From positions 54,068,008-54,132,007 of the forward strand of contig CM059973.1 in the NCBI GenBank assembly GCA_030490835.1: a DNA stretch of 64,000 bases. Reading direction: 5' to 3'. Shown here piece after piece: positions 11,971 through 22,001 of this stretch. The notes beneath the pieces were generated by a model, which was not told where the DNA came from, ran no database searches, and saw only the letters and a program-made list of their open reading frames with translations. The stretch comes from Annona cherimola. Its lineage: Eukaryota > Streptophyta > Magnoliopsida > Magnoliales > Annonaceae. Positions within the stretch are counted from its first letter, which is position 1. The number at the start of each line of letters is the position of its first letter. A program made the position numbers and the translations under genes.

Positions 11971-12420
11971 ACTTTACCTGTCATGCTTCATTTTCTTCAT
12001 TTTTATATCCTTTAATCATCTCACAAACATGTTAGTAACCAAAACTTACTCAAATTGATTTGTTAATCATCAAAACATAGACTTGGCTTATTTTTCCATT
12101 GATTTCAACACATGTTTCCAACATTTGAAACTCAGATAATACGATTTAATAAAATCCACCTTAATCTAACCGTGTCTAACCGCATCTAACAGCATCTAAC
12201 CGCATTTAATTTTTGAAATTAATAAGTTAATCCTAATTTAACACCTGTAATATGATCTTAGGCCCCTTATAAGGTCATTTACACCTTAATTACGAAATTT
12301 GAAATCCAGATAATACGATTCAATGAAATCCACCTTAATCTAATAGCATCTAACCGCATCTAACCGCATCTAACAACATCTAACCGTATCTAACTGCATC
12401 TAACAACATCTAATTTTTGA

Positions 12421-14740
12421 TATTTTATAAATATTTTACCTAATTTGTGTATTTTGCAAAAGATATATAATTAATAATTCATTTCAGAACTATGCAAACC
12501 TTTAAATAATTTTAAAACTAAATAAATATATAAATTTATAATTAAAAATATTAACTAATTTAAATTGAATAAAATAAAATATAAGTAAATATATAAAACT
12601 ATAATTATTATATTGACTTTTAAAAATAAAATTGTGTAAATTATATTGATTTAAATTATATATAACTATAATTAACATTTAATAATATAAATATATATGA
12701 CTTTTTGGTCCTGGTTTAATTAACAAAATAATAGTTTAGACAAAATAAATATATATGACCTTTTAGAAATAGTTCAATTATATGTCCCAAATTATAATTT
12801 AAATATTTAGGATAACTATATTGAATAGAAATTTTATAATAAAATTTATTAAAATAAAAATTTATTTACTTCAAGTGAAATCAATGTAAAATTAGCAATT
12901 TAGTAAATATTTACATTGAATAAAAAATTTATAAAAAAATTTCATTTTATAGAATACCTCTAAAATAAAGTCCAATTAAATTGAAAGTCCAATGAAAAGT
13001 TTTTGATATAAAACTATAATTTAGATTTAAATAAACTAAATATATATGATTTTTGGGACAGATTTAATAGTTAAGTATTTTTATATTAGTAAAAACTTAT
13101 TTAATGAATCCACCTCAATCTACATCTAACTGTAAATTTTTATATGTAATTCTATTTTTTACAGTAATCCCAAAATCATAATTTAAACTGTCCAAAAACT
13201 TAGGTTGGTACAAAATATTTAATTTAAATAATTATTTACTTATATGTACCAAAATTAATAATTAAGTATAATAATAAAAATAAATATTATTTATAATTAA
13301 AATAAAAAATAAATCAATTAATTAATTATAAATGTAATAATTTTATTATTTTGATTTATTTTGCGAACCTAGTAAGCTATGTGTTCTAAAGCTCTAAGAG
13401 TTCATTCATCTTTCCCATTGCTCGTTATAATTTAAACTTTAAAATAATTATTAATTTAAATCAAATTAAAATGAGAAGACGAAATTAAATTTATAAAAAT
13501 TGATTACCAATGGATGCGTATGATTAGATTTTTTAACCTAAGATATACAAGTATATAGTTAAGTTTTTCAAACATGAAGAATGCATAGAGGGTTAATTTT
13601 TTTTTAAAAAAAATTGATTTAAAGCATAGAGTTGTGAGAGTATTCAAAAATAATCTATGAAAACAAGAGAAGTGAAGTGAATTTGATTTTTTTTCATTTT
13701 AGAATGGTAACAATTTCTTTATTTCAAACTTTTATACTAATATATTTCACAGCAATAATCCTCTGTGTTAGATTTGTAAACTTTCATAAATTTAAGGGTC
13801 AAATTTGCTAAAACTATCAATTTAATAAATATTTACATTGAATAAAAAATTTATAGAAAATCTTCATGTTATAGAACACCTCCCTCTAAATAAAGTCCAA
13901 TCAAATTTAAAGTCCAATGAATTTTTTTTGATATAAAACTATAATTTAGATTTAAATAAACTATAATTTACGTATTTTGTAAAAGAAATATACATAATAA
14001 TTCATTTTAGTAAAACTTATACTGATCTGTCTCATTGCTTGTTAAATAAAAATTAAAGAAATTAATTATAAATGTAATAAAAAATTAAAAAACATATGTA
14101 TACAAAAATAATAAAAAATTATAAATACTTATCTTCCAAATGATGCCTACAAAAATAATAAAAAATTTAAAAACGTATGTATACAGATGGATTCTAGTTA
14201 TGGCTACACGACCATATGGATTTTCTCATTTCAAATTTACACATTCAAATTTAATTATCAGTTTGCAACTTTATTTTATTTGCATGCTCAACCAATTTTG
14301 ACATAAGATTGGTTTTTTTTCTTAATTATCAGTTTGCTACTTCTCATTATTTGTTTATTACCGCGATTTTGAATATATTTGGGAAAGAAAAAGACAATGA
14401 TGGGCATGGAGAGAGCACATTCTCAGTTTTCTGTTCCGTCCCATTATGTTAAAATATGATTGACATGTATAACATCCAATTTAGCACACGATGCACACAT
14501 ATTTTAATTTTTCAAACACAATGTACCTATTCCAAAATTTGCATAACAAAACTTGTAGAAGATTTATTAATAACTAAATTCATTAAATCGAATTGGAATG
14601 TAATACATTGTTTCATACATTCTGCTAAAACTGAAAAAATCGTATTTTTATTCAAGACATTACATGTCAACAACCTTGTTTGTTTCAAAGCATACAAAGA
14701 CATTCGAAAGATCTTGAATTGCACAATTCTTGGATAGTAA
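12421..14740. other. AT-rich non-coding stretch with a duplicated block
   Basis: Segments at about 12880-13050 and 13790-13975 share AAAAATTTATA, TATAGAA(T/C)ACCTC, AAAGTCCAAT and TTTTTGATATAAAACTATAA in the same order, so a block of about 180 bp is duplicated with divergence. A shorter repeat lies near 14080-14185. The overlapping 93- and 65-residue frames at 14456-14737 show no domain. Confidence 0.5.
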
Positions 14741-14743
14741 TGT

Positions 14744-14925
14744 TTGTGATCTTCGATTTTCTGAAAGACTTGTTCTGTAATGACAGCGACATTGCCATCA
14801 GCTCTCTTGATCTCCTAGTGGGCCTTTTGGTAGCATGTAGTGCCCCTTAAAGCATCAAACCCATTATCAATAACTGCCTCAGCCTTGGCTTCATATGCCA
14901 ACCTTTGCATCACAAGAAAAGCCAG
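14744..14925 (-). pseudogene. Unassigned coding-like fragment
   Basis: On the minus strand this reads LAYEAKAEAVIDNGFDAL, then a frame with one TAG, then EIKRADGNVAVITEQVFQKI. Composition and periodicity look protein-coding, unlike the surroundings, and a plausible AG acceptor precedes it. I do not recognise the family. The in-frame stop suggests a decayed exon. It lies downstream of the NUP205 fragment on the same strand but does not match the NUP205 sequence I can recall. Confidence 0.35.
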
Positions 14926-15702
14926 AATGATTTAAATTATGAATTCGGGTTTCAAAATAAATGCCTTTCAGAAGTAGACTTTATAGTAACCTGATGATAT
15001 TCAAAATTCAACTCTCTTCTGTTCATGATCTCCTTTACTCCTCATGATGCCCTAAGCATGAAGCACACACTTTCACAGTCCATCAGAGGCCATATACTAT
15101 AAATTTCCATGTTATGGCCCACATTTGATTTGGATTGTTTATTTGCAAGAAGTGGGAAGGAAAAAGCAGTAGTCATACTTACCTTTACTCCTTTTTGTCC
15201 TTGAAAGCCTAATTCTCAAGAGAGATGCATAGTAACCCTCCTAAAAATACTTATTAATAATTAAGTGTATCTTCTCATGGTCTTAAAACATAACCCCAAG
15301 TTATACCTCCTATCACAACTAATGGACATTGGAAAGTGTAATACAAAACACCATCCCTCTTAATAAAACTCCAAATTCCCTGATAAAACTTAAATTATCA
15401 CATACGCTGATCTATGACTGCTTTGAAGTTGTTTCTAATGGATACCATGATTAGCAACAACCAAACAGAGGATATCCTAATATATATTATAACCTCAAGG
15501 CACACTTTTCTGACACATTAATCTTGACCATATTTTTAGGACCAGAAGTTGGGCTAGAATGCATCCCGATGAAGCAAAGTAATCATAGTAAACATTACCA
15601 ACCAATGCTTGGATGCACCCAACAATCATCCATTGTCCTGTTCACTTCTCTGCCTCTACTAGTTATGTGGATCCAAGAACAAGAAAAGATTGCCTACCAG
15701 AT

Positions 15703-15765
15703 CTGACAAAGAGGTTTCAATTTATACAATGGAAGTGCAGTGATGTACATCAAGCACAAAGAAAT
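15703..15765 (-). pseudogene. NUP205: Possible last retained NUP205 exon (weak)
   Basis: It reads VLDVHHCTSIV, a TAA, then IETSLSDL before a GT donor. Only a loose match to the expected segment is seen, so this is tentative. Nothing further 3' was recognised as NUP205. Confidence 0.35.
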
Positions 15766-15864
15766 AGAACAAAGAGGGACTATCCTCCTCTCATGGAAAT
15801 GAGAAGGGAAGAAAAGGAATAGGGATAGTAGTAGTAGGGATTTGGAATGATACCTTGCTCTTAC

Positions 15865-16032
15865 CGTTCTGGCTAGTTTGGAGTGAATATGATGCATTCG
15901 ACTTAGTTGGAATTTCACTAACATTGTTAACAAAAAGCTCAGAAAGAATACTCAAGCATGCTTCATGGTGTAAGGTGCATCCATGCTGCCAGCATGCAAC
16001 TCCAGCACTAAAAGCTTTAACAACCATGCCCT
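15865..16032 (-). pseudogene. NUP205: NUP205 exon with frameshift
   Basis: It starts RAWLLKLLVLELHAGSMDAP, then a one-base deletion near 15967-15975 changes frame to HHEACLSILSELFVNNVSEI. Acceptor CCAG and donor GTAAGA are intact. Confidence 0.85.
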
Positions 16033-17792
16033 CTGGAAAAACATCACAGTGAAGCACAAAAAGGTTGGATTTGAGGATTTAATCTTCCACAGGATCTGCA
16101 GCTAAGCAAATTCATCATGCTAGAATTTGAAATTTTTTTTATTAGATATAGCAGTTCATGATATCAATATTGATAGAAGTATAGCCAAGTGGGGATATGC
16201 AAATAGAGGAGCTGATACATGTGGAAGTAAACATAAGAGAAATCTTTGAATTTTGAAACAAAACTTCAGAGAATTTTTACAAGACTAAGAAGAAGAACAA
16301 AACTTCAGAGAATTTCAAAAGTAATTATACTTTTGAAATGCAAATATGAAAAAAAGCACATATAATACGTTTCCATCATACAGAGGTTTAAAATGCATAA
16401 ATTGCATTTGAAGACCATGTAATAAGCAAGATAATCAGGTAATGATAAATTCAGATTGGACCACCCACTTGGACAATTTTTATTTGTCTACAAATAAATA
16501 ATTAGTCATGACTTGCACCTATGCAGGACCTACCAATGAATTGGACAGGAAACCATTGACATTGTTATTATCCACAAACCAAATATGCAATAAGAACAAA
16601 CCCGACCCAATGCCAGTGTAAACCTGGCCCACTTCATTAAGCACAAACTCCATACTCAACCACACAAAAATCTCCATTTTGTCTTCATATTCATTATGCA
16701 GTCCCGTGTAGTTATCAGAAACTACCATACGAGAAATAGACTATTCTTCCAATAAAAATTGCACTGGCTGATACACTATGATTCCATATCACTATAAGAG
16801 AGAGATGTATTAATACGTAGGTTTCTGAATGCATCATAAATAATAATAATTGTGCCTAATATATTGCATGCATGCCATCTATCCCAGTAGCTCTTTATAT
16901 GGCTGCCATTTATCTAATCTCAAACTAACTAAAACAAGTTAGAAATTATTCCCAAGACATCAGTGCTGCTGCCACGTAGAAGCATTATTTTTACTCAAAC
17001 ACTTTATCCATTTTCTTTTTATTTACTTTATGACTAACATCACTCCCTATTTTTCTGACATCACTGTCGTTGTTCTAATAGTTTTCTATCATTTTTCCAC
17101 CTCCCATCCCAACACAGTTGTCTTCTCATTGGATAGATTCCCTATGTGCTGATGCGATACAATCTTTACTATTTTAAATTAACATGATGCTTAAGGAAAA
17201 CAACCTTTTCAGTGAAAATAAATGGGAAAGAATGTGCCTTATTCTTGGATGTTAAATTGTAAACTCAAATATAAACTAACATGGAATTTGAGGCTACAAT
17301 TAAAGTGGCAACCTAGTTTAAAGCCACATTTCCACTGAAATAAATGAGAAGGGTGGGGATAGCAACAAAATGCTTATGGCATATCCACAATATCTCCTAA
17401 AATGTGTGCTTTGCAAAACCCTAAAATTTATAAACTGCCAACAAGGGGTGGAAAAAAAAATGTCGATATACATCTTTCTAGCTTAGTTTCTGTCTTAAGC
17501 CGCAATTGTTTCAGCTGACAACAGAGAATGCGGCATCTGCATATTATAGGCAAAACATGAGTGAAGAAAAAATGACTACAACCCTTCCTCTTATCCAAGT
17601 TCCAATGTCCAGAATCATGACTCTATTCCACAACTACAAAAACACGAGAAAAGAAAAAAGATGCAAATATGGAATAGTAACTTAAAAGTAATAATTATTC
17701 CTTCTCAGCCAAGAAATAAAATGATACTGTGTATGCACATAGACATTAAGACATTCATCAATTCAATCAATATATAACAACTCTAAATCAAG

Positions 17793-18081
17793 GGTGTGTT
17801 TGGCAATTTGAAAAAAATATCAAACTAAAACTTTTCAATATAATACTTTTCACTCTCCATAATTATCCTATTTTAAAATTATTTATTCACATCTTTCTAT
17901 ACAACTACCCCATTTTCTAATCATTTCTACACAACTACCCATACAACGACCTATCTATTTTAACCTTATTCTCTTTACACCTTATCATTACCCCTATCAC
18001 ATCATATCATTTTCTACCAATTTAACAACTTTTACACAAAAAACTTCTCATTCAAAAGTTTTATCACTTCCCAAACACACC
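17793..18081. mobile_element. MITE with GGTGTGTTTGG terminal inverted repeats
   Basis: The element starts GGTGTGTTTGG and ends CCAAACACACC, 289 bp in all. TCAAG flanks it on both sides (17788-17792, 18082-18086). It is non-coding and AT-rich, with repeated CTATACAACTA-like motifs. It lies within a NUP205 intron. The internal sequence matches the reverse complement of 38084-38353. The end sequence and size suit a hAT or Harbinger MITE, but the superfamily is not settled. Confidence 0.8.
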
Positions 18082-18378
18082 TCAAGTGTTGCTAATTGAA
18101 GAAATTGACAAAGAAAGGAAGGAGGTACTATACAAAATCTTCAGTTTCCTCATGCATATAATAAAAGACTGCCATCTCTTTGGTAAGACCCAATCCATCT
18201 CCAACTCTCAGGAGATAAGCTTGAATGGGTCATAATCCATCCAAATTCTGGGTGGCAATTTCAGATTCCAGGGGCAACCTGGATGAACTATCGTAAGCAT
18301 ACGATCCAACACAAAAAGGAAAAGTGCACACTATAATTCAATTTATAATGGATAGAAGATAATCTATTAGCCATTTAC

Positions 18379-18456
18379 CTAGTGCAATGAACTGATGCGA
18401 AGAACTTGATTGTTGTTTCTTTTGGGAAGTGGAGCAACACCTATTGTATTCAAATG
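18379..18456 (-). pseudogene. NUP205: NUP205 exon ending in TAG
   Basis: It encodes HLNTIGVAPLPKRNNNQVLR and ISSLH, and the last codon is TAG (18381-18379) where Gln is expected. Acceptor and donor are intact. The next intron is about 2.3 kb and contains a MITE. Confidence 0.85.
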
Positions 18457-18560
18457 CTGCAATTAAAGAGAACAACATTATATTAATAACAAAGGAGGTA
18501 AAAAATATATATACAAGAAAAACAAAGATTGAACATTAAGTGATAGTACATTTAACATAC

Positions 18561-18647
18561 CATCAAGAAGAACTGGTACTTCCTAACACTCAGCAGGTCC
18601 ATGGTAGGGCCACATGTAAGTGGATCTATGCACAACCCATAAAGGAG
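18561..18647 (-). pseudogene. NUP205: NUP205 exon: LLYGLCIDPLTCGPTMDLLS
   Basis: An open exon ending VRKYQFFLM, with acceptor CCAG and donor GTATGT intact. Confidence 0.85.
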
Positions 18648-18797
18648 CTGGAAGAAACCCATTGTTAGAATCTACAAAAATTGCGTGTGTGTGTGTGTGT
18701 TTTTTTTTTGGTGAGAGGAAAGGGGGTGCAGGCAGGGGGCGATGAGGGTTGGAATGTGGAATGAGGGGATGGGGGCCAAAACATGGTTGCCACTTTC

Positions 18798-18879
18798 CTG
18801 AAAACTAAATTCACGTTGCAAAGCATTCACATCTGGCTTGGAAAGCTTCTCCAAAATATCAAGAATAACCTTCAAGCAG
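18798..18879 (-). pseudogene. NUP205: NUP205 exon with mutated donor
   Basis: It encodes CLKVILDILEKLSKPDVNAL and QREFSFQ. The acceptor GCAG is intact, but the donor reads GA (18797-18796) instead of GT. A GT-rich microsatellite with a T run follows in the intron (about 18683-18712). Confidence 0.85.
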
Positions 18880-18959
18880 CTGCAGAAAATATTAGAAATA
18901 GACAATCTTCCACTCATAAAAACAACATATATTAGCAAAATGCAAACTACAACAAAAAC

Positions 18960-19072
18960 TTGTAATAATATCTCGGTTGTAAAACTGTTCACTCCACTGG
19001 AGTGTCCAGATCAAACTTCAAAAGAAAATGTGCAACTTTTGGCGCAGGCCGATTGACATTATGAATTAGAAG
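18960..19072 (-). pseudogene. NUP205: NUP205 exon with in-frame TGA
   Basis: It encodes LLIHNVNRPAPKVAHFLLKF and DLDTPVE, then TGA (18991-18989), then TVLQPRYYY. Related proteins have a Gln at the stop. Acceptor TCAG and donor GTTTTT are intact. Confidence 0.85.
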
Positions 19073-19166
19073 CTGAAGAAATAAATAAGCTAAATGAACA
19101 ACTTTCTTCAAGCTGCACAAAACTTTGCAGGAATACACTAGATAAACAGATTGCAGGTGAACCAAC

Positions 19167-19272
19167 CTGTAGAATAAGAACACCAATATCATCTTTGGTG
19201 TTCTCTATGATGTGACACTCTTCTGAATGTAATTCAAGACAACTTGCATAGTCCTCAATCAAATAATTTGCT
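19167..19272 (-). pseudogene. NUP205: NUP205 exon, 3' part, after the insertion
   Basis: It encodes NYLIEDYASCLELHSEECHI to DDIGVLILQ. The donor GTTGGT is intact. Positions 19268-19272 hold the second TTGCT copy. Joining this to 25537-25586 restores an uninterrupted exon, which shows the insertion was precise. Confidence 0.9.
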
Positions 19273-20477
19273 TGTGAAACACCGAAAATATACGCGTCAT
19301 TTCGACAAATGTAACTCTAGATTCTTTTGAAATTATTTTTATGATAAATAAAAATTCATGAATTATATTGATGGATATGTGTATTGGAGATTGAAATAAT
19401 GCAATTAGGAATTTAACCCCGTGAATAGTGCACGTGAATAGTGAACGTGAATAGTAACCGGGGATTAAGACACGTGATTAAGAGTTAATCACTTGGATTA
19501 ACTTAATCACAAAAAGACAAAATAGAGATTTAATCATTACATGACGAAATAGCAATTCTTTTGGATATTTTAATTCAAATTTGGATTTTTGTGGAAAAAT
19601 AAAAAAAATTCATAAATTGCAATCCAGGCGTCGGAATTCGATGAAATTTTTTATGGATGGTTAAAAATTCATGATGGACATGATGAATGGGTTAAGGATG
19701 TGATAAAAATCACAAATCAAAGGTCAAGATGGAACGTCAAAACAAGATAAAAAAGTAGCTAACTTTTTAATAAATTCTACTTTTGACTTTTAAAATAAAA
19801 TAAATAATTAAAAAATTAAAAAATTAAAAAATTAAAAAATTAATTCAAAGGCAGCTTCTGCAGGGGCTGGAGCAGGCTAGGGTGGCTGGAGGCTTGACCA
19901 AGATCAATGGTCATTAATCGTCATCATCTTTAATCAATGGCTAAGATTAATTTAGCCTAATTTAATTAATTTTAAAAAAATCAAAAAAATCGATAAAAAT
20001 AGGGCTGCATTGGGGGGCTGGAGCAGGCCTAGGGTGGGCAGCACATGGCTCAAAGATTTTTTTAAAAATTAAAAATAAATACCAATTTATAATTAAATAC
20101 CTCAAAGATAGGGGGTAAATTCCAAATTCTTGAAAAATCCAACCCTATAAATAGGGCAGCAGGGGGAGAACGTCCAAGGCATCCAAAACCCAGCTCCATT
20201 TGAAAATTTTCAAGTTCCCAAACTTTCCCACACGTCCAAGGAAGAAAAGGAGGAAGTTAGAGAGAAAAAGGGTGCGAAAAAGTAACATATCTCCACTTTG
20301 GGTAAGTGATTTCTACCCAAATTTATTTTGGATGTTAAGTATGTTGGAAACATGAGGAAAACTAGCTAAATCTATATTTTGATGATTAACAAATCAATTT
20401 GAGAAAGTCTTGGCTACTAACAAGCTTGTGAAATGTCTTAAGGAATATACATTTGAAGAAAATCAAATTGGAAGGCC

Positions 20478-20753
20478 AAGTCGACTCCAAGATCGACTTC
20501 AAACATACAGAACTGTCCAGAGTTGAAAACGGAAGAAGGGAAGGTGAAGTCGCAGGCCAAGTCGACTCCACCTGCGACTTGGGTAGCCAAGTCGCAAACG
20601 AAGTCGACCTCACCATCGACTTCAGTCGGGCGAAACCTTCCAAAGTTGAATTCAAAACAGCAGAATGCCGAAGTCGCACCCCAAGTCGACTCCACGTGCG
20701 ACTTGAGATGAAGTCGCAGCCGAAGTCGACTCAGACATCGACTTCGCTCAGGC
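20478..20753 (+). repeat. GTCGAC dyad cluster 1 in the S 5' LTR
   Basis: Five or so units of the form AAGTCGCA, gap, AAGTCGACTCCA, gap, then TGCGACTTGGG or ATCGACTTC. Two unit types alternate, one ending TGCGACTT and one ending ATCGACTT. The cluster is CpG-rich against an AT-rich background. Open frames across it are artefacts. Confidence 0.9.
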
Positions 20754-20979
20754 AGACGGAAAACTTCAAATGACAAGTTCTGGATTACTTGATTTCAAGC
20801 CAAACTAAATGAAGATGAAGATCAAGGCAACATAGATACTCAAGCTGAAACATTTGAAGACAAATCCAAGTACAAGAAAGAAGCATAAACTCAATCATTC
20901 AAATCAAGAAGATATCTAAGATTACATGAGTCAAGATTCAAGATGAATCAAAGTCAAGATTTTCAAGAACATCATGACA

Positions 20980-21190
20980 GTGAAGTCGCAAGGCCAAGTC
21001 GACCCCATCTGCGACTTGGGTGAAGTCGCAAAGCCAAGTCGACTTCATGATCGACTTCAAGTGGGCAAAACCTTCCAGCGTTGAAACTGAAGACCGAAGT
21101 TCGCGAAGTCGCACCCGAAGTCGACTTCATCTGCGACTTGGGTGAAGTCGCACCCGAAGTCGACTCCACATGCGACTTGGGTCGCAACGG
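20980..21190 (+). repeat. GTCGAC dyad cluster 2 in the S 5' LTR
   Basis: Four further units of the same type end about 75 bp upstream of the TATA box. They are followed by GGCGCATTAAATGCGCGCC, another short palindrome. The position suggests U3 promoter elements. Confidence 0.9.
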
Positions 21191-21263
21191 TCGGAATTAA
21201 TTCGAACGTTGGCGCATTAAATGCGCGCCACCTACCTTCTAACGTTTGGATTCCCTCCAAAAT

Positions 21264-21270
21264 TATAAAA
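21264..21270 (+). promoter_or_regulatory. TATA box of the S LTR
   Basis: TATAAAA sits in the LTR downstream of the dyad clusters, with the equivalent box at 48053-48059 in the solo LTR. It probably marks the U3/R promoter. Confidence 0.6.
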
Positions 21271-21955
21271 GGGAGTTAATGTGAACGAGGGAAGTAGTTG
21301 GAAAACATTAAGTGAGCATAACTCCTATCTACAAGAGCATTAAAGTGATCAAGCCAATCAAGAGAGGAAGAACTACACTTCAAAACTGCAAGAGCTTCAC
21401 TTCAGATTCTTCAAAGCCTACCACAAGTTCTTCTCTGCGCCAAACTGCTTCTACACATCTGTAAAGTGTAGATTTCTTTCATTGATTATTTGTTTGTATT
21501 GAACTTGATTTAGCTTGGGTAGCTAAGATCAAGTGATAGCAAAGTAGTGTGTGATTGGAGTGTGACTCATCACCTACTTGTGCTAGTTGTTGATGCCCCC
21601 TAGAGCTAGAATCTAGAAGAGAGCAAGAGGCTCTAGCTGTATATGCCCCCTAGAGCTTTGAATCTAGAAGAGAGCAAGATGCTCTAATTGTATTGAGAGA
21701 ATACAATAGTGGAACCCAAGTCACAAGGTGTGTGAGCTTGGAAGAGTGGAGTAGGGAGGTTGCCCGAACCACTATAAAAATTCTTGTCTACTTGTTTTTA
21801 TTTCTGCTCTCTACATTACTTTGCTTTCCATTCTGTTTCTTCATTAAGGGGACTAGCTTAATCCGGGGTAAAGTTTCTGTTTGAGTTATAAATTTTTAAG
21901 AACCCAATTCACCCCTCCCCTCTTGGGTTTTGCCATCTATTCGGGACCCAACAAG

Positions 21956-21967
21956 TGGTATCAGAGC
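21956..21967 (+). other. Primer binding site of the S element
   Basis: TGGTATCAGAGC follows the LTR end by two bases. It is the standard plant Copia primer site complementary to the 3' end of initiator Met tRNA. Confidence 0.95.
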
Positions 21968-22001
21968 AGGTCTTTGAATTGAATCAAAGAGATCTATTAT
22001 C

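Larger units (their letters stand above)
10378..12123 (-). mobile_element. Solo LTR of the S (Sirevirus-like Copia) family
   Basis: This 1.75 kb segment is the reverse complement of the 5' LTR at 20342-21953. It runs from TATTGGTCCCGAG (the LTR 3' end, terminal TGTTGG altered to TATTGG) to TGTTTCCAACA. It is flanked by TTTGA at 10373-10377 and 12124-12128, a 5 bp target duplication as expected for Copia. No internal domain remains, so it probably arose by LTR-LTR recombination. It carries the two GTCGAC dyad clusters and a TATA-like ATATAA near 11061 on the minus strand. It sits inside one unit of the satellite-like array. Confidence 0.95.
9705..12420 (+). repeat. Tandem array of 173-194 bp units, split by a solo LTR
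   Basis: The core AATTAATAAGTTAATC occurs at 9731, 9904, 10098, 10292 and 12217. After removing the solo LTR plus its 5 bp duplication, the spacings are 173, 194, 194 and about 174 bp. Each unit includes AACACCTGTAATATGATC, CCCCTTATAAGG and AATACGATTTAATGAAATCC, then a run of 10 bp units such as TCTAACCGCA whose number varies between copies. The varying 10-mer count can explain the two unit lengths. This is a satellite-like array with a nested minisatellite. There is no evidence of CRISPR or telomere repeats. Confidence 0.9.
20342..21953 (+). mobile_element. 5' LTR of the S element
   Basis: A 1612 bp LTR starting TGTTGGAAAC and ending GGACCCAACA. Two GTCGAC dyad clusters precede a TATAAAA box at 21264-21270. 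Further down are GAACCACTATAAA and the conserved CACCCCTCCCCTCTTGGG block near the end. Two other LTRs of this family are in the window (10378-12123 minus, 46993-48694 plus). Confidence 0.95.

Noticed and set aside
11045..12015. Overlapping 60-106 residue frames in several frames and strands
   Set aside because: They come from the GTCGAC dyad repeats of the solo LTR and have repetitive VDFGCDF-like text with no family.
9841..12420. TCTAACC runs resembling telomere repeats
   Set aside because: The unit is a 10-mer with variable bases and not the plant telomere heptamer. It is embedded in longer units.
20386..21260. Open frames of 60-112 residues in the S 5' LTR
   Set aside because: Same artefact: palindromic repeats stay open in several frames. 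They are LTR sequence upstream of gag.
21956..21967. tRNA-like sequence
   Set aside because: It is a 12-base primer site complementary to Met tRNA, with no tRNA fold around it.
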